Positions 18,275 to 26,800 of a stretch of DNA of 64,000 bases are shown here, one piece after another. Each line of letters begins with the position of its first letter. Within the stretch, counting starts at the first letter, position 1. Origin of the DNA: an uncultured Pelagibacteraceae bacterium (GTDB taxonomy: Bacteria > Pseudomonadota > Alphaproteobacteria > Pelagibacterales > Pelagibacteraceae); assembly GCA_902540275.1 (NCBI GenBank), contig CACBMB010000001.1, positions 62,001 through 126,000 of the forward strand, read 5' to 3'. The notes under the pieces were generated by a model. The model saw nothing but the letters and a program-made list of their open reading frames with translations, was not told the origin of the DNA and ran no database searches. Both the position numbers and the translations under genes were made by a program.

Positions 18275-19240
18275 ATGAAATTTAAAATTGACAACCTGCA
18301 GTATTGTAATTGGACAAGAGATGTATTTCAGATAAATAGAGAAGCGGGTCTTGATGCAGTGCATGTTACAATAGTCTATCATGAAGATTTTAATGAGCTT
18401 GGCAATCAAATTAAGAAGTGGGACAACTTATTTAAAGATAATTCAGATTTAGTATTTCAAGGTAAAGATTTTAAGGACATAGAAAAAGCAAACAATGAAA
18501 AAAAAACAGCTATTTTTTTTGGTTTTCAAAATTGTTCTCCAATTGAAGATGACATCAATCTAGTTGAAAAAGTTCATGAATTAGGATGTCGATTTATGCA
18601 ATTAACTTATAACAATCAATCATTATTAGCTACGGGTTGTTATGAAAAAATAGACAGTGGCGTTACAAATTTTGGTAGAGAGGTAATAAAAGAAATGAAT
18701 AGAGTAGGCGTTGTAGTTGACATGTCTCATTCAGCTGAGAAGAGCACCTTTGATGCTATTGATCTTAGCGAAAAACCTATAGCGATTACACATGCCAACC
18801 CTTCATTTTGGCATCCAGCCAAAAGAAATAAATCCTCGGAATTACTTAAAGTTTTAAGTGAAAGTGGTGGAATACTAGGATTGTCCCTATATCCTCATCA
18901 CCTAAAAAATAACACAAACTGTACCATTGAAAGTTTTTGTGAAATGGTTGCTAGAACAGCAGAGATAATGAATATCAAAAATATTGGAATTGGATCTGAT
19001 CTTTGCTTGAACCAACCAGATAAAGTTGTTGAATGGATGAGAAATGGAACATGGTCAAAAAAAAAAAATTATGGAGAAGGTACTAAAAACAAACCTGGTT
19101 TTCCAAAACAACCAGAATGGTTTGAAGATGCTAGAGGTTTTATAAATATAGAAAAAGGATTAAGAAAAATAGGTTTTAAAGAAACAGAAATTGACGGAAT
19201 ACTTGGTAATAATTGGTATAACTTTTATAAAATGATTTAA
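18275..19240 (+). CDS. Peptidase M19 (renal dipeptidase) family protein, divergent
   Basis: This 321-residue TIM-barrel amidohydrolase is of the membrane-dipeptidase family. The metal-binding segments VVVDMSHSA (about 150-158) and AITHANP (about 170-176) are present, as is GIGSDLC towards the C-terminus. The N-terminal H-x-D motif that normally supplies two zinc ligands is not visible; the opening reads NLQYCNWTRDVF. The enzyme may use a different metal site or substrate. Similar M19 proteins sit beside glycine-betaine catabolism genes in Pseudomonas, but that link is only an analogy. It is followed after 2 bases by two uncharacterised genes. Confidence 0.75.
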   Translation: MKFKIDNLQYCNWTRDVFQINREAGLDAVHVTIVYHEDFNELGNQIKKWDNLFKDNSDLVFQGKDFKDIEKANNEKKTAIFFGFQNCSPIEDDINLVEKVHELGCRFMQLTYNNQSLLATGCYEKIDSGVTNFGREVIKEMNRVGVVVDMSHSAEKSTFDAIDLSEKPIAITHANPSFWHPAKRNKSSELLKVLSESGGILGLSLYPHHLKNNTNCTIESFCEMVARTAEIMNIKNIGIGSDLCLNQPDKVVEWMRNGTWSKKKNYGEGTKNKPGFPKQPEWFEDARGFINIEKGLRKIGFKETEIDGILGNNWYNFYKMI

Positions 19241-19242
19241 GC

Positions 19243-20904
19243 ATGGAAATAGAATTAAGAGATCCTAATATAATCATGAAACTTTCAAGGTTAGGATCTT
19301 TTCATCAGTCTAAATTATCATTTCTGAGAAGTTTTTTATCTGAATTTAAAGATTGGGAATATAAAAGAGATTTATTTGATTTAGATAAAGATGGATTTGG
19401 TGTTGTAGTTTATTCATTTAAAAAAAAAGATAGAGTTTATTCTTTAATATGTTTTGCAAATAAAATTCAGGATGATGAAAGATCAGATCGAGTAATTGCT
19501 ACAAAATGGGATGCAGCTTTTACTCTATATGATGGTATTCCAAGTAAAAAAGATATTGAAAGGTTAAAACAAGAAGTACCTAAACAAGAAGTTGGTAGAT
19601 TATCTTACAAGGAATTAACTTTATCGAGAGCAAATAAATCAGTAAGAGTTTTTGATCATGTTGTAGAAAGTTTAAGTAATGGCAAACAACCGAATTTAGA
19701 TTTATTGGAAAAAGTTGGTTATCTTTATAGAACAACTGCGGTTTACGGTTCAGGTAAATTTGGACTTGCAGATCGATTTAGAATAAAAAACAGGGAAGAA
19801 ATTAATGGTCCTTTTAGATTAGAAATGATGTTAGTCTACCTGGTAAGACAATTTACTTTCGATCAAGTTAACCATGTAGCTCAAAATAAGAACCCAGAAG
19901 AAGCTGTTAAACTTGACGCTAAAATTTGTAAAAATCTTGGTATTGGAAATTCGACAGGCTTAGGAATGGCTCCATTTATAGTTAATCATCCAACCTTATT
20001 GAATAATTGGATAATGAGCAGAGAAAAAGCACTAAAAAAAATTAGAGAAATTAAAAAAGTAGATCCAATAGACAGTGATTTATTTAAACAATGTTTAAGA
20101 AATTCAATTAAAAATATAACAAGTTGGAATACTGAAAGTGAATATCAGTTAAAAAAGATAAAAAATTTATTAAATGATGTAAAAAAATTTTTAGATTTCA
20201 TTGAGACAAAGTTTGATTTTGAAATAGATTATGCATTCAATCAATTATATTTATGGGTTGAGAAAGAAACTTGCGAAGAATGTATAGAATTTATTGTTTC
20301 CCTAATGATGGAACCATACGATAAAATTATCGAACCACTTGTAAAACAAATGAGTTCTGAAGAGGATAAGTATTTCACAATACCTACAAATAGAAAAGTT
20401 CAGGAATTAAAACTCATAATTGATGCAAAATACCCAAATATTTTATCTGTCGATTTTGAAAAAAAACAAAATTATAAAAAATTTTGGTTTATTTCAAAAA
20501 ATAAAGAAGAGCCTAGAATTGCTGATAGATTTGAAGAAAAGGGATGTGAATTAGAACAACCACTTGCAATCGCTAGGGATATAAAAAAACTATACGAAAA
20601 ATTATTAATTACAAAAAAAGATATGACAATTGATAAATTTCTAAGTGAAAATGCAGATTTAAGACATGTAGTTAGAAGAGCTTTTATAATTGAAAAATTT
20701 CCTTATTCTGAAATCCAGGACAATACAATTAGTGAAAATACGATTCCAATAGATATGTTAAGATTAAAACTATCTTTTTTTGGTGCATTAAAATTTGATC
20801 CACGTTCTGATAAATGGCTTAGAATATGCATGTTTCAGGGTGCACCACTACCTAATGAATTAAAAAATTATGATGATCATTGGGTTTATAAAATAAACTC
20901 TTAA
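19243..20904 (+). CDS. Large conserved-looking protein of unknown function (553 aa)
   Basis: This is a soluble 553-residue protein without signal peptide or clear transmembrane segments. I do not recognise a named family. Visible features are a segment GIGNSTGLGMAPFIVNHP around 230-247, a helical charged region (about 270-350), a pair of cysteines in ETCEECIEF, and a conserved-looking C-terminus with KFDPRSDKWLRICMFQG. It is tightly linked to the M19 peptidase-like gene (2 bases) and to the DUF3726-like gene (3 bases), so the three probably act together. Intact length and linkage make a real gene very likely. Confidence 0.7.
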   Translation: MEIELRDPNIIMKLSRLGSFHQSKLSFLRSFLSEFKDWEYKRDLFDLDKDGFGVVVYSFKKKDRVYSLICFANKIQDDERSDRVIATKWDAAFTLYDGIPSKKDIERLKQEVPKQEVGRLSYKELTLSRANKSVRVFDHVVESLSNGKQPNLDLLEKVGYLYRTTAVYGSGKFGLADRFRIKNREEINGPFRLEMMLVYLVRQFTFDQVNHVAQNKNPEEAVKLDAKICKNLGIGNSTGLGMAPFIVNHPTLLNNWIMSREKALKKIREIKKVDPIDSDLFKQCLRNSIKNITSWNTESEYQLKKIKNLLNDVKKFLDFIETKFDFEIDYAFNQLYLWVEKETCEECIEFIVSLMMEPYDKIIEPLVKQMSSEEDKYFTIPTNRKVQELKLIIDAKYPNILSVDFEKKQNYKKFWFISKNKEEPRIADRFEEKGCELEQPLAIARDIKKLYEKLLITKKDMTIDKFLSENADLRHVVRRAFIIEKFPYSEIQDNTISENTIPIDMLRLKLSFFGALKFDPRSDKWLRICMFQGAPLPNELKNYDDHWVYKINS

Positions 20905-20907
20905 GTT

Positions 20908-21519
20908 ATGAAATCTCTTAGTGAAATAGAAACCACATCAAAAAGAGCAACTAGAGCAGCTGGATTTTCATGGGGTGTTTCTGAAGAAGTTGGAAAATGT
21001 ATTAGATTACTAGAACTTTTTGGCCTTCCTGGCATTAAAAATTTAAATTCTTATTTTAACGAAAAAAAACTAAATAACTTTGAAGATTTAAAGTTGATTA
21101 ATAAAGAAAATCAACCTCAAAAAAATACATTTTGCCCGATAAATCTTGGAGTAAGTTTTTTAGACCAAATTAGAACTTTGGAAACATTCAAGTATTGTTC
21201 ATTTAAGAATATCGCCTATCCAATTTTGTTTTTACCTTTTTTAAGTCGGGCTTCAGAGGTAATTGGAAAAAAAATTATTTTTAATTTTGATAAAAATCAA
21301 TTTTTATTAAATTTTAACACAAGTATCTCATCAAATTTTACTCAAGAACAATGCCCACTTATAGCGAAAGATGTAGAAATTAATTTTTTAGATAATAAAG
21401 ATAACTTTAGCGAATTAGAATGGATAAATCTTTACAAACTTTCTGAAGAAACTTTTGTTGAAGAAACAGATAGTTTAAAACAAGGTGCTGCTGGAGCTGG
21501 ATTAACTGATAATGATTGA
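20908..21519 (+). CDS. DUF3726-like protein
   Basis: This 203-residue soluble protein opens with a motif resembling DUF3726, RATRAAGFSWGVSEEVGK (13-30), a family known to me mainly from alphaproteobacteria and of unknown function. The rest shows no recognisable catalytic motif. The C-terminus is rich in Gly and Ala (KQGAAGAGL). The stop overlaps the start of a small zinc-ribbon gene by 8 bases. The family call comes from memory of the N-terminal motif only. Confidence 0.65.
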   Translation: MKSLSEIETTSKRATRAAGFSWGVSEEVGKCIRLLELFGLPGIKNLNSYFNEKKLNNFEDLKLINKENQPQKNTFCPINLGVSFLDQIRTLETFKYCSFKNIAYPILFLPFLSRASEVIGKKIIFNFDKNQFLLNFNTSISSNFTQEQCPLIAKDVEINFLDNKDNFSELEWINLYKLSEETFVEETDSLKQGAAGAGLTDND

Positions 21520-21673
21520 GGATAAAGATTTAAAAGAAAAAGATCTGAAGGAATTAGATAATATATGTGATGAATGTAAAGAAAAAGATGAGAGCGTTTC
21601 TCAAAATTTGATTTTAACAGGTTTTAAGATTTGCAAATCTTGTAGAGTATCAAAGACTATATTTCCAATTTAG
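21512..21673 (+). CDS. Tiny zinc-ribbon-like protein (53 aa)
   Basis: An ATG at 21512 overlaps the end of the DUF3726-like gene and opens a 53-codon frame ending TAG at 21671. It begins with a very acidic and lysine-rich helix and carries two CxxC pairs (CDEC near 19-22 and CKSC near 41-44), the layout of a small zinc ribbon. Coupled start, four paired cysteines and fit to the gap before the convergent gene support a real gene. It may be a partner of the proteins encoded just upstream. Confidence 0.65.
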   Translation: MIEDKDLKEKDLKELDNICDECKEKDESVSQNLILTGFKICKSCRVSKTIFPI

Positions 21674-22236
21674 CTTATAACACCATTTGCACCTTGAAAT
21701 AGCGAAAGTATATACAAAAAGAAAACAATCTGAGGAGCTAAAGAAATTAATGTGGTTTTAAAATAATTATCATAATTCAAAATTATATTTAAACCAATAA
21801 TTAACGAAATATTATACCATACGTATGAAATAAGAATAAAAAATAAAAACACTTGATTGATTACAATAAAATTAAGAAGTAACGGAGATTGTGCAAAAGC
21901 AACTAAAATAATAATTTTTCTAAAATTACAATTTGTTTTTTTATTTGGAAATAAAGTTACTCCAACAAAATATAAATAAGTTGTTTTTAGAACCCACATT
22001 ATAAAAGAAGACAACATTACAGCTTTTAAAGTTGGTCCTTTAATTACTCCCAGATTAAAATTAAGATTCATGTAGTTGAGGAAAGAACTATTAGGTATAA
22101 TACTTATGATTGATCCAAGTAAAATAATTAAGATTGCATAATAAATAGATGCTTCACCAAAGTTTTTATTATCTTTATAGAGTGATTTATCTAATTTAAT
22201 TGATCTTAATATTATACTTAAAAATTCAGCTAACAT
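21670..22236 (-). CDS. YIP1-family-like membrane protein
   Basis: This 188-residue protein has about five hydrophobic helices after a polar N-terminal segment. The layout and the segment KIIILVAFAQSPLLL resemble bacterial YIP1-domain proteins. The role is unknown. A 34-residue membrane peptide gene lies directly upstream on the same strand with no spacing. Confidence 0.62.
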   Translation of the reverse strand: MLAEFLSIILRSIKLDKSLYKDNKNFGEASIYYAILIILLGSIISIIPNSSFLNYMNLNFNLGVIKGPTLKAVMLSSFIMWVLKTTYLYFVGVTLFPNKKTNCNFRKIIILVAFAQSPLLLNFIVINQVFLFFILISYVWYNISLIIGLNIILNYDNYFKTTLISLAPQIVFFLYILSLFQGANGVIS

Positions 22237-22341
22237 TTATTTTTTATTATTTTTTTGATCATTATAAGAAACTATTAATGGGAAGATTATTAATGCAATA
22301 ATAATAATAATGCAAATTGCAATTAAAAAGGCTTTAGACAT
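22237..22341 (-). CDS. Single-helix membrane peptide (34 aa)
   Basis: The ATG at 22341 opens a 34-codon frame encoding one isoleucine-rich membrane helix followed by a polar tail YNDQKNNKK. Its stop abuts the ATG of the YIP1-like gene exactly. It starts just after the terminator of the DmdA-like gene. It could be a leader or a small membrane subunit; translation is unproven. Confidence 0.45.
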   Translation of the reverse strand: MSKAFLIAICIIIIIALIIFPLIVSYNDQKNNKK

Positions 22342-22347
22342 TAAATT

Positions 22348-22376
22348 AAAAAGGGAGGGGATTGAATTCCCCTCCC
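22348..22376 (-). terminator. Terminator of the metF-like/dmdA-like operon
   Basis: Read on the minus strand, GGGAGGGG (from 22376) pairs with CCCCTCCC (to 22353) around a short loop, and a run of five T follows. It lies 9 bases past the stop of the DmdA-like gene. Confidence 0.85.
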
Positions 22377-22384
22377 AAGAAATA

Positions 22385-23749
22385 TTAACCTTTTACAACT
22401 TCTCTAGTATTAGCGTTGAAAGACTCTTTAAATGGTATATCAACTATTACAGCATCTACTGGTTTTCCAGGAGTTTCTGAGTATTTTTCGGGAAGATGTA
22501 CTTTAAATTTAGTTCCAGTTTTATTTTTTGGAAATCCATTAGGGTTTAAAGTCCCATCAAAAGGCACATATCCCATTGCAATATTGGTTTTTTTTTCTGG
22601 ATGCCACCATGGTGAAGTAATAAATCCAACTGGATCGCCACCACTTTCTGGTGATACTAACCAAAAGTCAGGTGCATAATCGTCAATAGGCTTACCACCA
22701 AGTTCCATTCCAACTAACTGTAACTTATATGGTTTTTTGCCAGCTTTAATATCAGCACCCATTTTTTCCAAAACAGCTTTACCAACATAATCCGATTTTT
22801 TATTCCACTCACCTTTTCCAGATAAAGAAACTTGATAACCTAAATTACATTGATAAGGGTTGTGTTGTTGATCCATATCCTGTCCCCATGAAAGAATTCC
22901 AGCTTGAATTCTTCTATGGTGTGCAGGAGCAATGACCATTAAATTATGTTTTTTTCCAGCTTCAAGAACTGCATTCCACATATCATCAGCATACAAAGTT
23001 GCATCTCTTAGATATATTTCATAACCAGCCTCACCTGAAAAACCTGACTGAGAAATTACGCAACTTCTACCTGCAACTTTTACTTCTGCTAAACCATAGA
23101 AAGGCATATTTTCTAAATCAACTTGATCCCCCAATAAATCTTTCATTAAAGCTTTTGATTTAGGACCCTGAATTTGAACTGGACATGCGTCTATCTCCTC
23201 GACTGTACAATTAAACCTACCATCAGCATTTACTCCTTGTAAATACATTCCAATGTCGGAGTCTGATAATGAAAACCAAAATTCATCTTCTGAAATTCTT
23301 AAAAGAATTGGATCATTTAAAACTCCTCCATATGCATTACATAAAATTACATATCTTGCTCTCATAGGAGAAATTTTCGTTGCGTCTCTTGTTATCACAT
23401 AATCAACAAACTTTTCTGCATCTGGACCCTTTACTTGAATTTGTCTTTCGACAGCAACGTTCCACATTGTTACATGATTGACGATTGCATCATATTCTAC
23501 CATTGCACCACCGTCTTCAGGTTTTACATAACCTCTTGGATGATAAATTCGATTATATACAGTTGCTCTCCAACATCCTGCCTGCATTGATAAATGCCAA
23601 TAAGGTGATTTTCTTACTCTTGTTGAAATCAACATTTCAACTTTAGTTGGCCCACTTTGTCTTAAATTATATGGTACTTTTCGATCTGATTGATCAACAG
23701 AAGTAACATGTTTTAGTTTAGTATAGTCAAATTCTTTAGACATAACCAT
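22385..23749 (-). CDS. DmdA/GcvT-like THF-dependent demethylase
   Basis: This 454-residue protein is of the aminomethyltransferase (GcvT) superfamily. Segments VAVERQIQVKGPDAEKFV, GGVLNDPILLRI and SLSDSDIGMYLQGV resemble the DMSP demethylase DmdA of SAR11, but the protein is longer, with an extra N-terminal section and extended C-terminus. It should transfer a methyl or methylene group from a small methylated substrate to THF. The substrate (DMSP, a betaine, or another) cannot be read from sequence. It overlaps the MetF-like gene upstream by 14 bases, which suggests the methyl-THF made is oxidised at once. An alternative start is the ATG two codons downstream. Confidence 0.75.
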   Translation of the reverse strand: MVMSKEFDYTKLKHVTSVDQSDRKVPYNLRQSGPTKVEMLISTRVRKSPYWHLSMQAGCWRATVYNRIYHPRGYVKPEDGGAMVEYDAIVNHVTMWNVAVERQIQVKGPDAEKFVDYVITRDATKISPMRARYVILCNAYGGVLNDPILLRISEDEFWFSLSDSDIGMYLQGVNADGRFNCTVEEIDACPVQIQGPKSKALMKDLLGDQVDLENMPFYGLAEVKVAGRSCVISQSGFSGEAGYEIYLRDATLYADDMWNAVLEAGKKHNLMVIAPAHHRRIQAGILSWGQDMDQQHNPYQCNLGYQVSLSGKGEWNKKSDYVGKAVLEKMGADIKAGKKPYKLQLVGMELGGKPIDDYAPDFWLVSPESGGDPVGFITSPWWHPEKKTNIAMGYVPFDGTLNPNGFPKNKTGTKFKVHLPEKYSETPGKPVDAVIVDIPFKESFNANTREVVKG

Positions 23750-24509
23750 TCTCCTTCAACCACTTGTTAGTTTCCTTCAAGCCGCCGAATGTATAAATGT
23801 GGAAGAAATCAGTATGCGATTTAACTTTCCCAATTAAATCATTAGGGTCTTTAGGTTTCAATAAATCTAATGCCTTACTAAAATTAGACTTAAGAAAGTT
23901 AATGGAATTTTTTGCTCCAACAATATTAGCAAATTTAATTAAGCTTGATATTTTTAGAGGTCCAGTAATTCCAACATGCACTGGTACGCTTTGTTTAGAA
24001 ATAAAATCTATGATAGGCTGAGGATCTAATAACCACTGGGTTACAATATAGTCAGCATAAGGCTTTTTATCTTTCATAGCTTTTTCTAAATCTGAATCGG
24101 ATATATCAGGACTCCCCTCTGGGTGTCCAGCAATTCCTATTGTCATCTTCTCAAAATAACCAGTTTCTAAAAGTTGAAATGAGCTATCAAATTTACCAAG
24201 AGGCTCTCTTCCACCACCAATTATTAGAACCTGTTTAACCCCTCCATCTTTGCACCTTGATACGTAATCTTTTAGCTGTTTTTCATCATACATTGATCTG
24301 GCAGGAAAATGAGGTACTGGATTAAAACCTTTTTTAACCAACTCAACTGCTTGTTGAGCTGTTTCTTTGTAGTCTCCTCCAGGCAACATTGTGATGTAAA
24401 TATCATTTACTGGCGGTACTGTTGATAGGTCGGTTTGGGGACCAATTTCCAAAGAAAATTTCATTTTAAGATCATTATCTTTTTTGAAAAAGCTGTCAAA
24501 GAAATTCAT
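23736..24509 (-). CDS. Methylenetetrahydrofolate reductase (MetF)-like protein
   Basis: This 257-residue TIM-barrel protein is related to MetF. It opens with a hydrophilic leader and then FSLEIGPQTD (compare FEFFPP in MetF). The segment GFNPVPHFPARSMYD around 76-90 matches the flavin-binding H-x-x-A-R region, and VLIIGGGREPLG and IGIAGHPEG follow. Such proteins next to folate-dependent demethylases oxidise methyl-THF to methylene-THF. It is the first gene of a two-gene operon and is divergent from the Rieske oxygenase across about 33 bases. Confidence 0.75.
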   Translation of the reverse strand: MNFFDSFFKKDNDLKMKFSLEIGPQTDLSTVPPVNDIYITMLPGGDYKETAQQAVELVKKGFNPVPHFPARSMYDEKQLKDYVSRCKDGGVKQVLIIGGGREPLGKFDSSFQLLETGYFEKMTIGIAGHPEGSPDISDSDLEKAMKDKKPYADYIVTQWLLDPQPIIDFISKQSVPVHVGITGPLKISSLIKFANIVGAKNSINFLKSNFSKALDLLKPKDPNDLIGKVKSHTDFFHIYTFGGLKETNKWLKENGYV

Positions 24510-24542
24510 TGTAGGGTGTGACGAAATTTGTTGCCAAAAAAT

Positions 24543-25760
24543 ATGCTCATGTTAATTTTTTTTGTGGACCAAAATCTCAAAAATTTACCCCTCTCAAAAA
24601 TACTAGATATCGAGAAACTAAATAATGTTGATAAACCAATAGAAGCAGCTAATGGCCTTCCCAATGAGTGTTATACTAGTAAAGATTATTTTATACACGA
24701 AAGGGAAAAGGTTTTTTTCAATAAATGGACTGTTGTTGGGGTAGCAAGTTCTTTACCTAAGCCTGGAGATGCTAAACCTTACAGTCTCTTAGGCATCCCA
24801 TTGATTATTTTAAGAGATAAAAAAATGCAGATTCGTGTTTTTCATAATGTATGTAGTCATAGAGGTTTTAAACTCATAGACAAACCATGTACTCTAAAAA
24901 ATGTTATTAGATGTCCGTATCATTCTTGGTCTTATGATTTTAATGGTAAACTTGTTGCAACACCGCATATTGGTGGATTGAATAATCATCAATCAAACAA
25001 TTTTGATAAAACAAAAAGTAATTTAAAAGAAGTTAAAACCAAAGTTTGGATGGATATAATTTTTGTTAATATCAATTCAAATGAAATTGATTTTGATGAA
25101 TATATTAAACCTTTAGAAAATAGATGGTCAAAGTTTATTAGAAAAGAGGATCATAATTTTCTAGTGCATTCAAATGATTATGGTTATTTTAATTTAGAAG
25201 TAGTATGTAATTGGAAGTTTGCAATTGAAAATTATTGTGAAAGTTATCATTTGCCTACGATTCATCCAGAGTTAAATAAAGTTTCAAACATTAATGATCA
25301 TTATCATATTGAAGGATTGCCAAATAGATTTGCTGGTCAAGGAAGTAAAAAGTATGAACAACCTATGAAGGGGAATAAAAAATTTAATACCTTTCCTCAT
25401 TGGGATAAAGATATGTTAAAAAATTCTGAGTATATAGCTTTGTTTCCAAATGTAATGATAGGCTTGCACATAGATCATTTTTATGTTTTTTGGTTAGAAC
25501 CGTTAGCAATGAATAAAACTAAAGAACATATGCAAATGTATTATGTTGGAAGTGAAAGTGCTAACGGCAATGAATTAAAAGATTTAAGAAAAGAAAATTC
25601 AAGGTTCTGGAAAGATGTTATGATAGAGGATGTAAGAGCAATTGAGGGAATGCAAGATGGAAGAAATTCACCAGTTTATAATGGTGGAAATTTTTCTCCT
25701 GTAATGGATAAACCAACTCATCAATTTCATAAATGGGTAGCAAATAGTTTAATAAGGTAA
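24543..25760 (+). CDS. Rieske non-heme iron oxygenase, GbcA-like alpha subunit
   Basis: The protein has about 405 residues. The Rieske [2Fe-2S] ligands are clear: CSHRG (about 104-108) and CPYHSW (about 124-129). The catalytic iron site is marked by ENYCESYHLPTIHPEL near 237-252, with a later D/E-rich helix for the third ligand. The overall pattern resembles glycine betaine or carnitine monooxygenases, which demethylate quaternary amines and need a separate reductase. No reductase is adjacent. The start is uncertain: ATGs at 24543 and 24549, a GTG at 24567 and an upstream TTG at 24528 are all in frame. Confidence 0.78.
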   Translation: MLMLIFFVDQNLKNLPLSKILDIEKLNNVDKPIEAANGLPNECYTSKDYFIHEREKVFFNKWTVVGVASSLPKPGDAKPYSLLGIPLIILRDKKMQIRVFHNVCSHRGFKLIDKPCTLKNVIRCPYHSWSYDFNGKLVATPHIGGLNNHQSNNFDKTKSNLKEVKTKVWMDIIFVNINSNEIDFDEYIKPLENRWSKFIRKEDHNFLVHSNDYGYFNLEVVCNWKFAIENYCESYHLPTIHPELNKVSNINDHYHIEGLPNRFAGQGSKKYEQPMKGNKKFNTFPHWDKDMLKNSEYIALFPNVMIGLHIDHFYVFWLEPLAMNKTKEHMQMYYVGSESANGNELKDLRKENSRFWKDVMIEDVRAIEGMQDGRNSPVYNGGNFSPVMDKPTHQFHKWVANSLIR

Positions 25761-25766
25761 AAGATA

Positions 25767-26396
25767 ATGGCACTTAAAGACGTTGGAAACAAAGTTCCTA
25801 TTTATAAACTCAAAACAACTAATGAGGTGATGAAATATTATGATGAGTGGGGTGAGCAGAACAAATATAATAAAGACATGGTTGAATGGAATTATACCGG
25901 TCCAAAAGAAACTGTTGAAGTTTTTAAAAAATATGAACAGAATAAGGATGCACTTATCTTTGATGCTGGTTGTGGAACTGGTTTAGTAGGAATAGAACTA
26001 AAAAAATTTGGTTATAAAAACTTTTACGGAGCTGATCTTTCACAAAAGTTATTAGATACAATTCCAAATAATCTTTACCAAAAATTAATTAAAGTTGATT
26101 TAAATAAAGCTATAGATGAAAAAAATGATTTTTACGACTCCGTAATGTGTGTTGGAACTTTTACTTTTGGACATGTTAAACCACAGGCTCTAGATGAGTT
26201 TGTAAGAATAACAAAAAAAGATGGATTGATATGTTTCACAATAAATGAGGGTATTTATAAAGAGTATGGTTTTGATAAAAAGATTGATACATTAAAAAAA
26301 GAGGGTAAATGGAAAGAATTAGAATTTTTTAAATCTGATTATATAGCTAGTAAAGATGTAAATGCATGGCTCGGATTATATAGGGTAAATAAATGA
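25767..26396 (+). CDS. SAM-dependent methyltransferase (class I)
   Basis: This 209-residue protein has a SAM-binding motif I, IFDAGCGTGLVG, around 67-78, followed by an acidic strand end (GADLS) and a post-motif region MCVGTFTFGHV. The substrate is unknown. It starts 6 bases after the Rieske gene and overlaps the kinase gene by 4 bases. The setting suggests it modifies the same small molecule as its neighbours. Confidence 0.8.
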   Translation: MALKDVGNKVPIYKLKTTNEVMKYYDEWGEQNKYNKDMVEWNYTGPKETVEVFKKYEQNKDALIFDAGCGTGLVGIELKKFGYKNFYGADLSQKLLDTIPNNLYQKLIKVDLNKAIDEKNDFYDSVMCVGTFTFGHVKPQALDEFVRITKKDGLICFTINEGIYKEYGFDKKIDTLKKEGKWKELEFFKSDYIASKDVNAWLGLYRVNK

Positions 26397-26800
26397 AAAT
26401 AATTTTAATTATGGGACTACCAGGATCTGGAAAAACTACTTTGGCTAACGAACTTGGTCCAATGTTAAATGCAAAAAGGTTGAATGCGGATGAAGTTAGA
26501 AAAGCTGCTAACGATTGGGATTTTTCTGAGGAAGGTAGAAAAAAACAAGCTAAAAGAATGGCTGATTTTGCAATTAAGTTAAAAGAGGCTGGAAACTTTG
26601 TTGTTGCAGATTTTATTTGTCCAACACCAGAAGCAAGAAGTTTATTTCCCGCAGATTATATTATTTGGGTAGATACGATTAAAGAGGGAAGATTTGACGA
26701 TACAAACAAAATGTTTGTTAAACCTGATAAGTATGACTTTCATGTGACCACACAAGATGCTAAAAACTGGGCACCAAAAATATACAAAGAAATTAAATAA
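26393..26800 (+). CDS. Small P-loop kinase, APS-kinase-like
   Basis: This 135-residue protein has a Walker A GLPGSGKTT (9-17) close to the N-terminus, an LNADEVR segment and a FICPTPEAR segment resembling adenylylsulfate kinase. It is shorter than typical CysC (about 200 residues). The real acceptor may be an alcohol or nucleotide other than APS. It overlaps the next gene, a nucleotidylyltransferase, by one base, so the two probably form a phosphorylation plus nucleotidylation pair. Confidence 0.68.
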   Translation: MKIILIMGLPGSGKTTLANELGPMLNAKRLNADEVRKAANDWDFSEEGRKKQAKRMADFAIKLKEAGNFVVADFICPTPEARSLFPADYIIWVDTIKEGRFDDTNKMFVKPDKYDFHVTTQDAKNWAPKIYKEIK

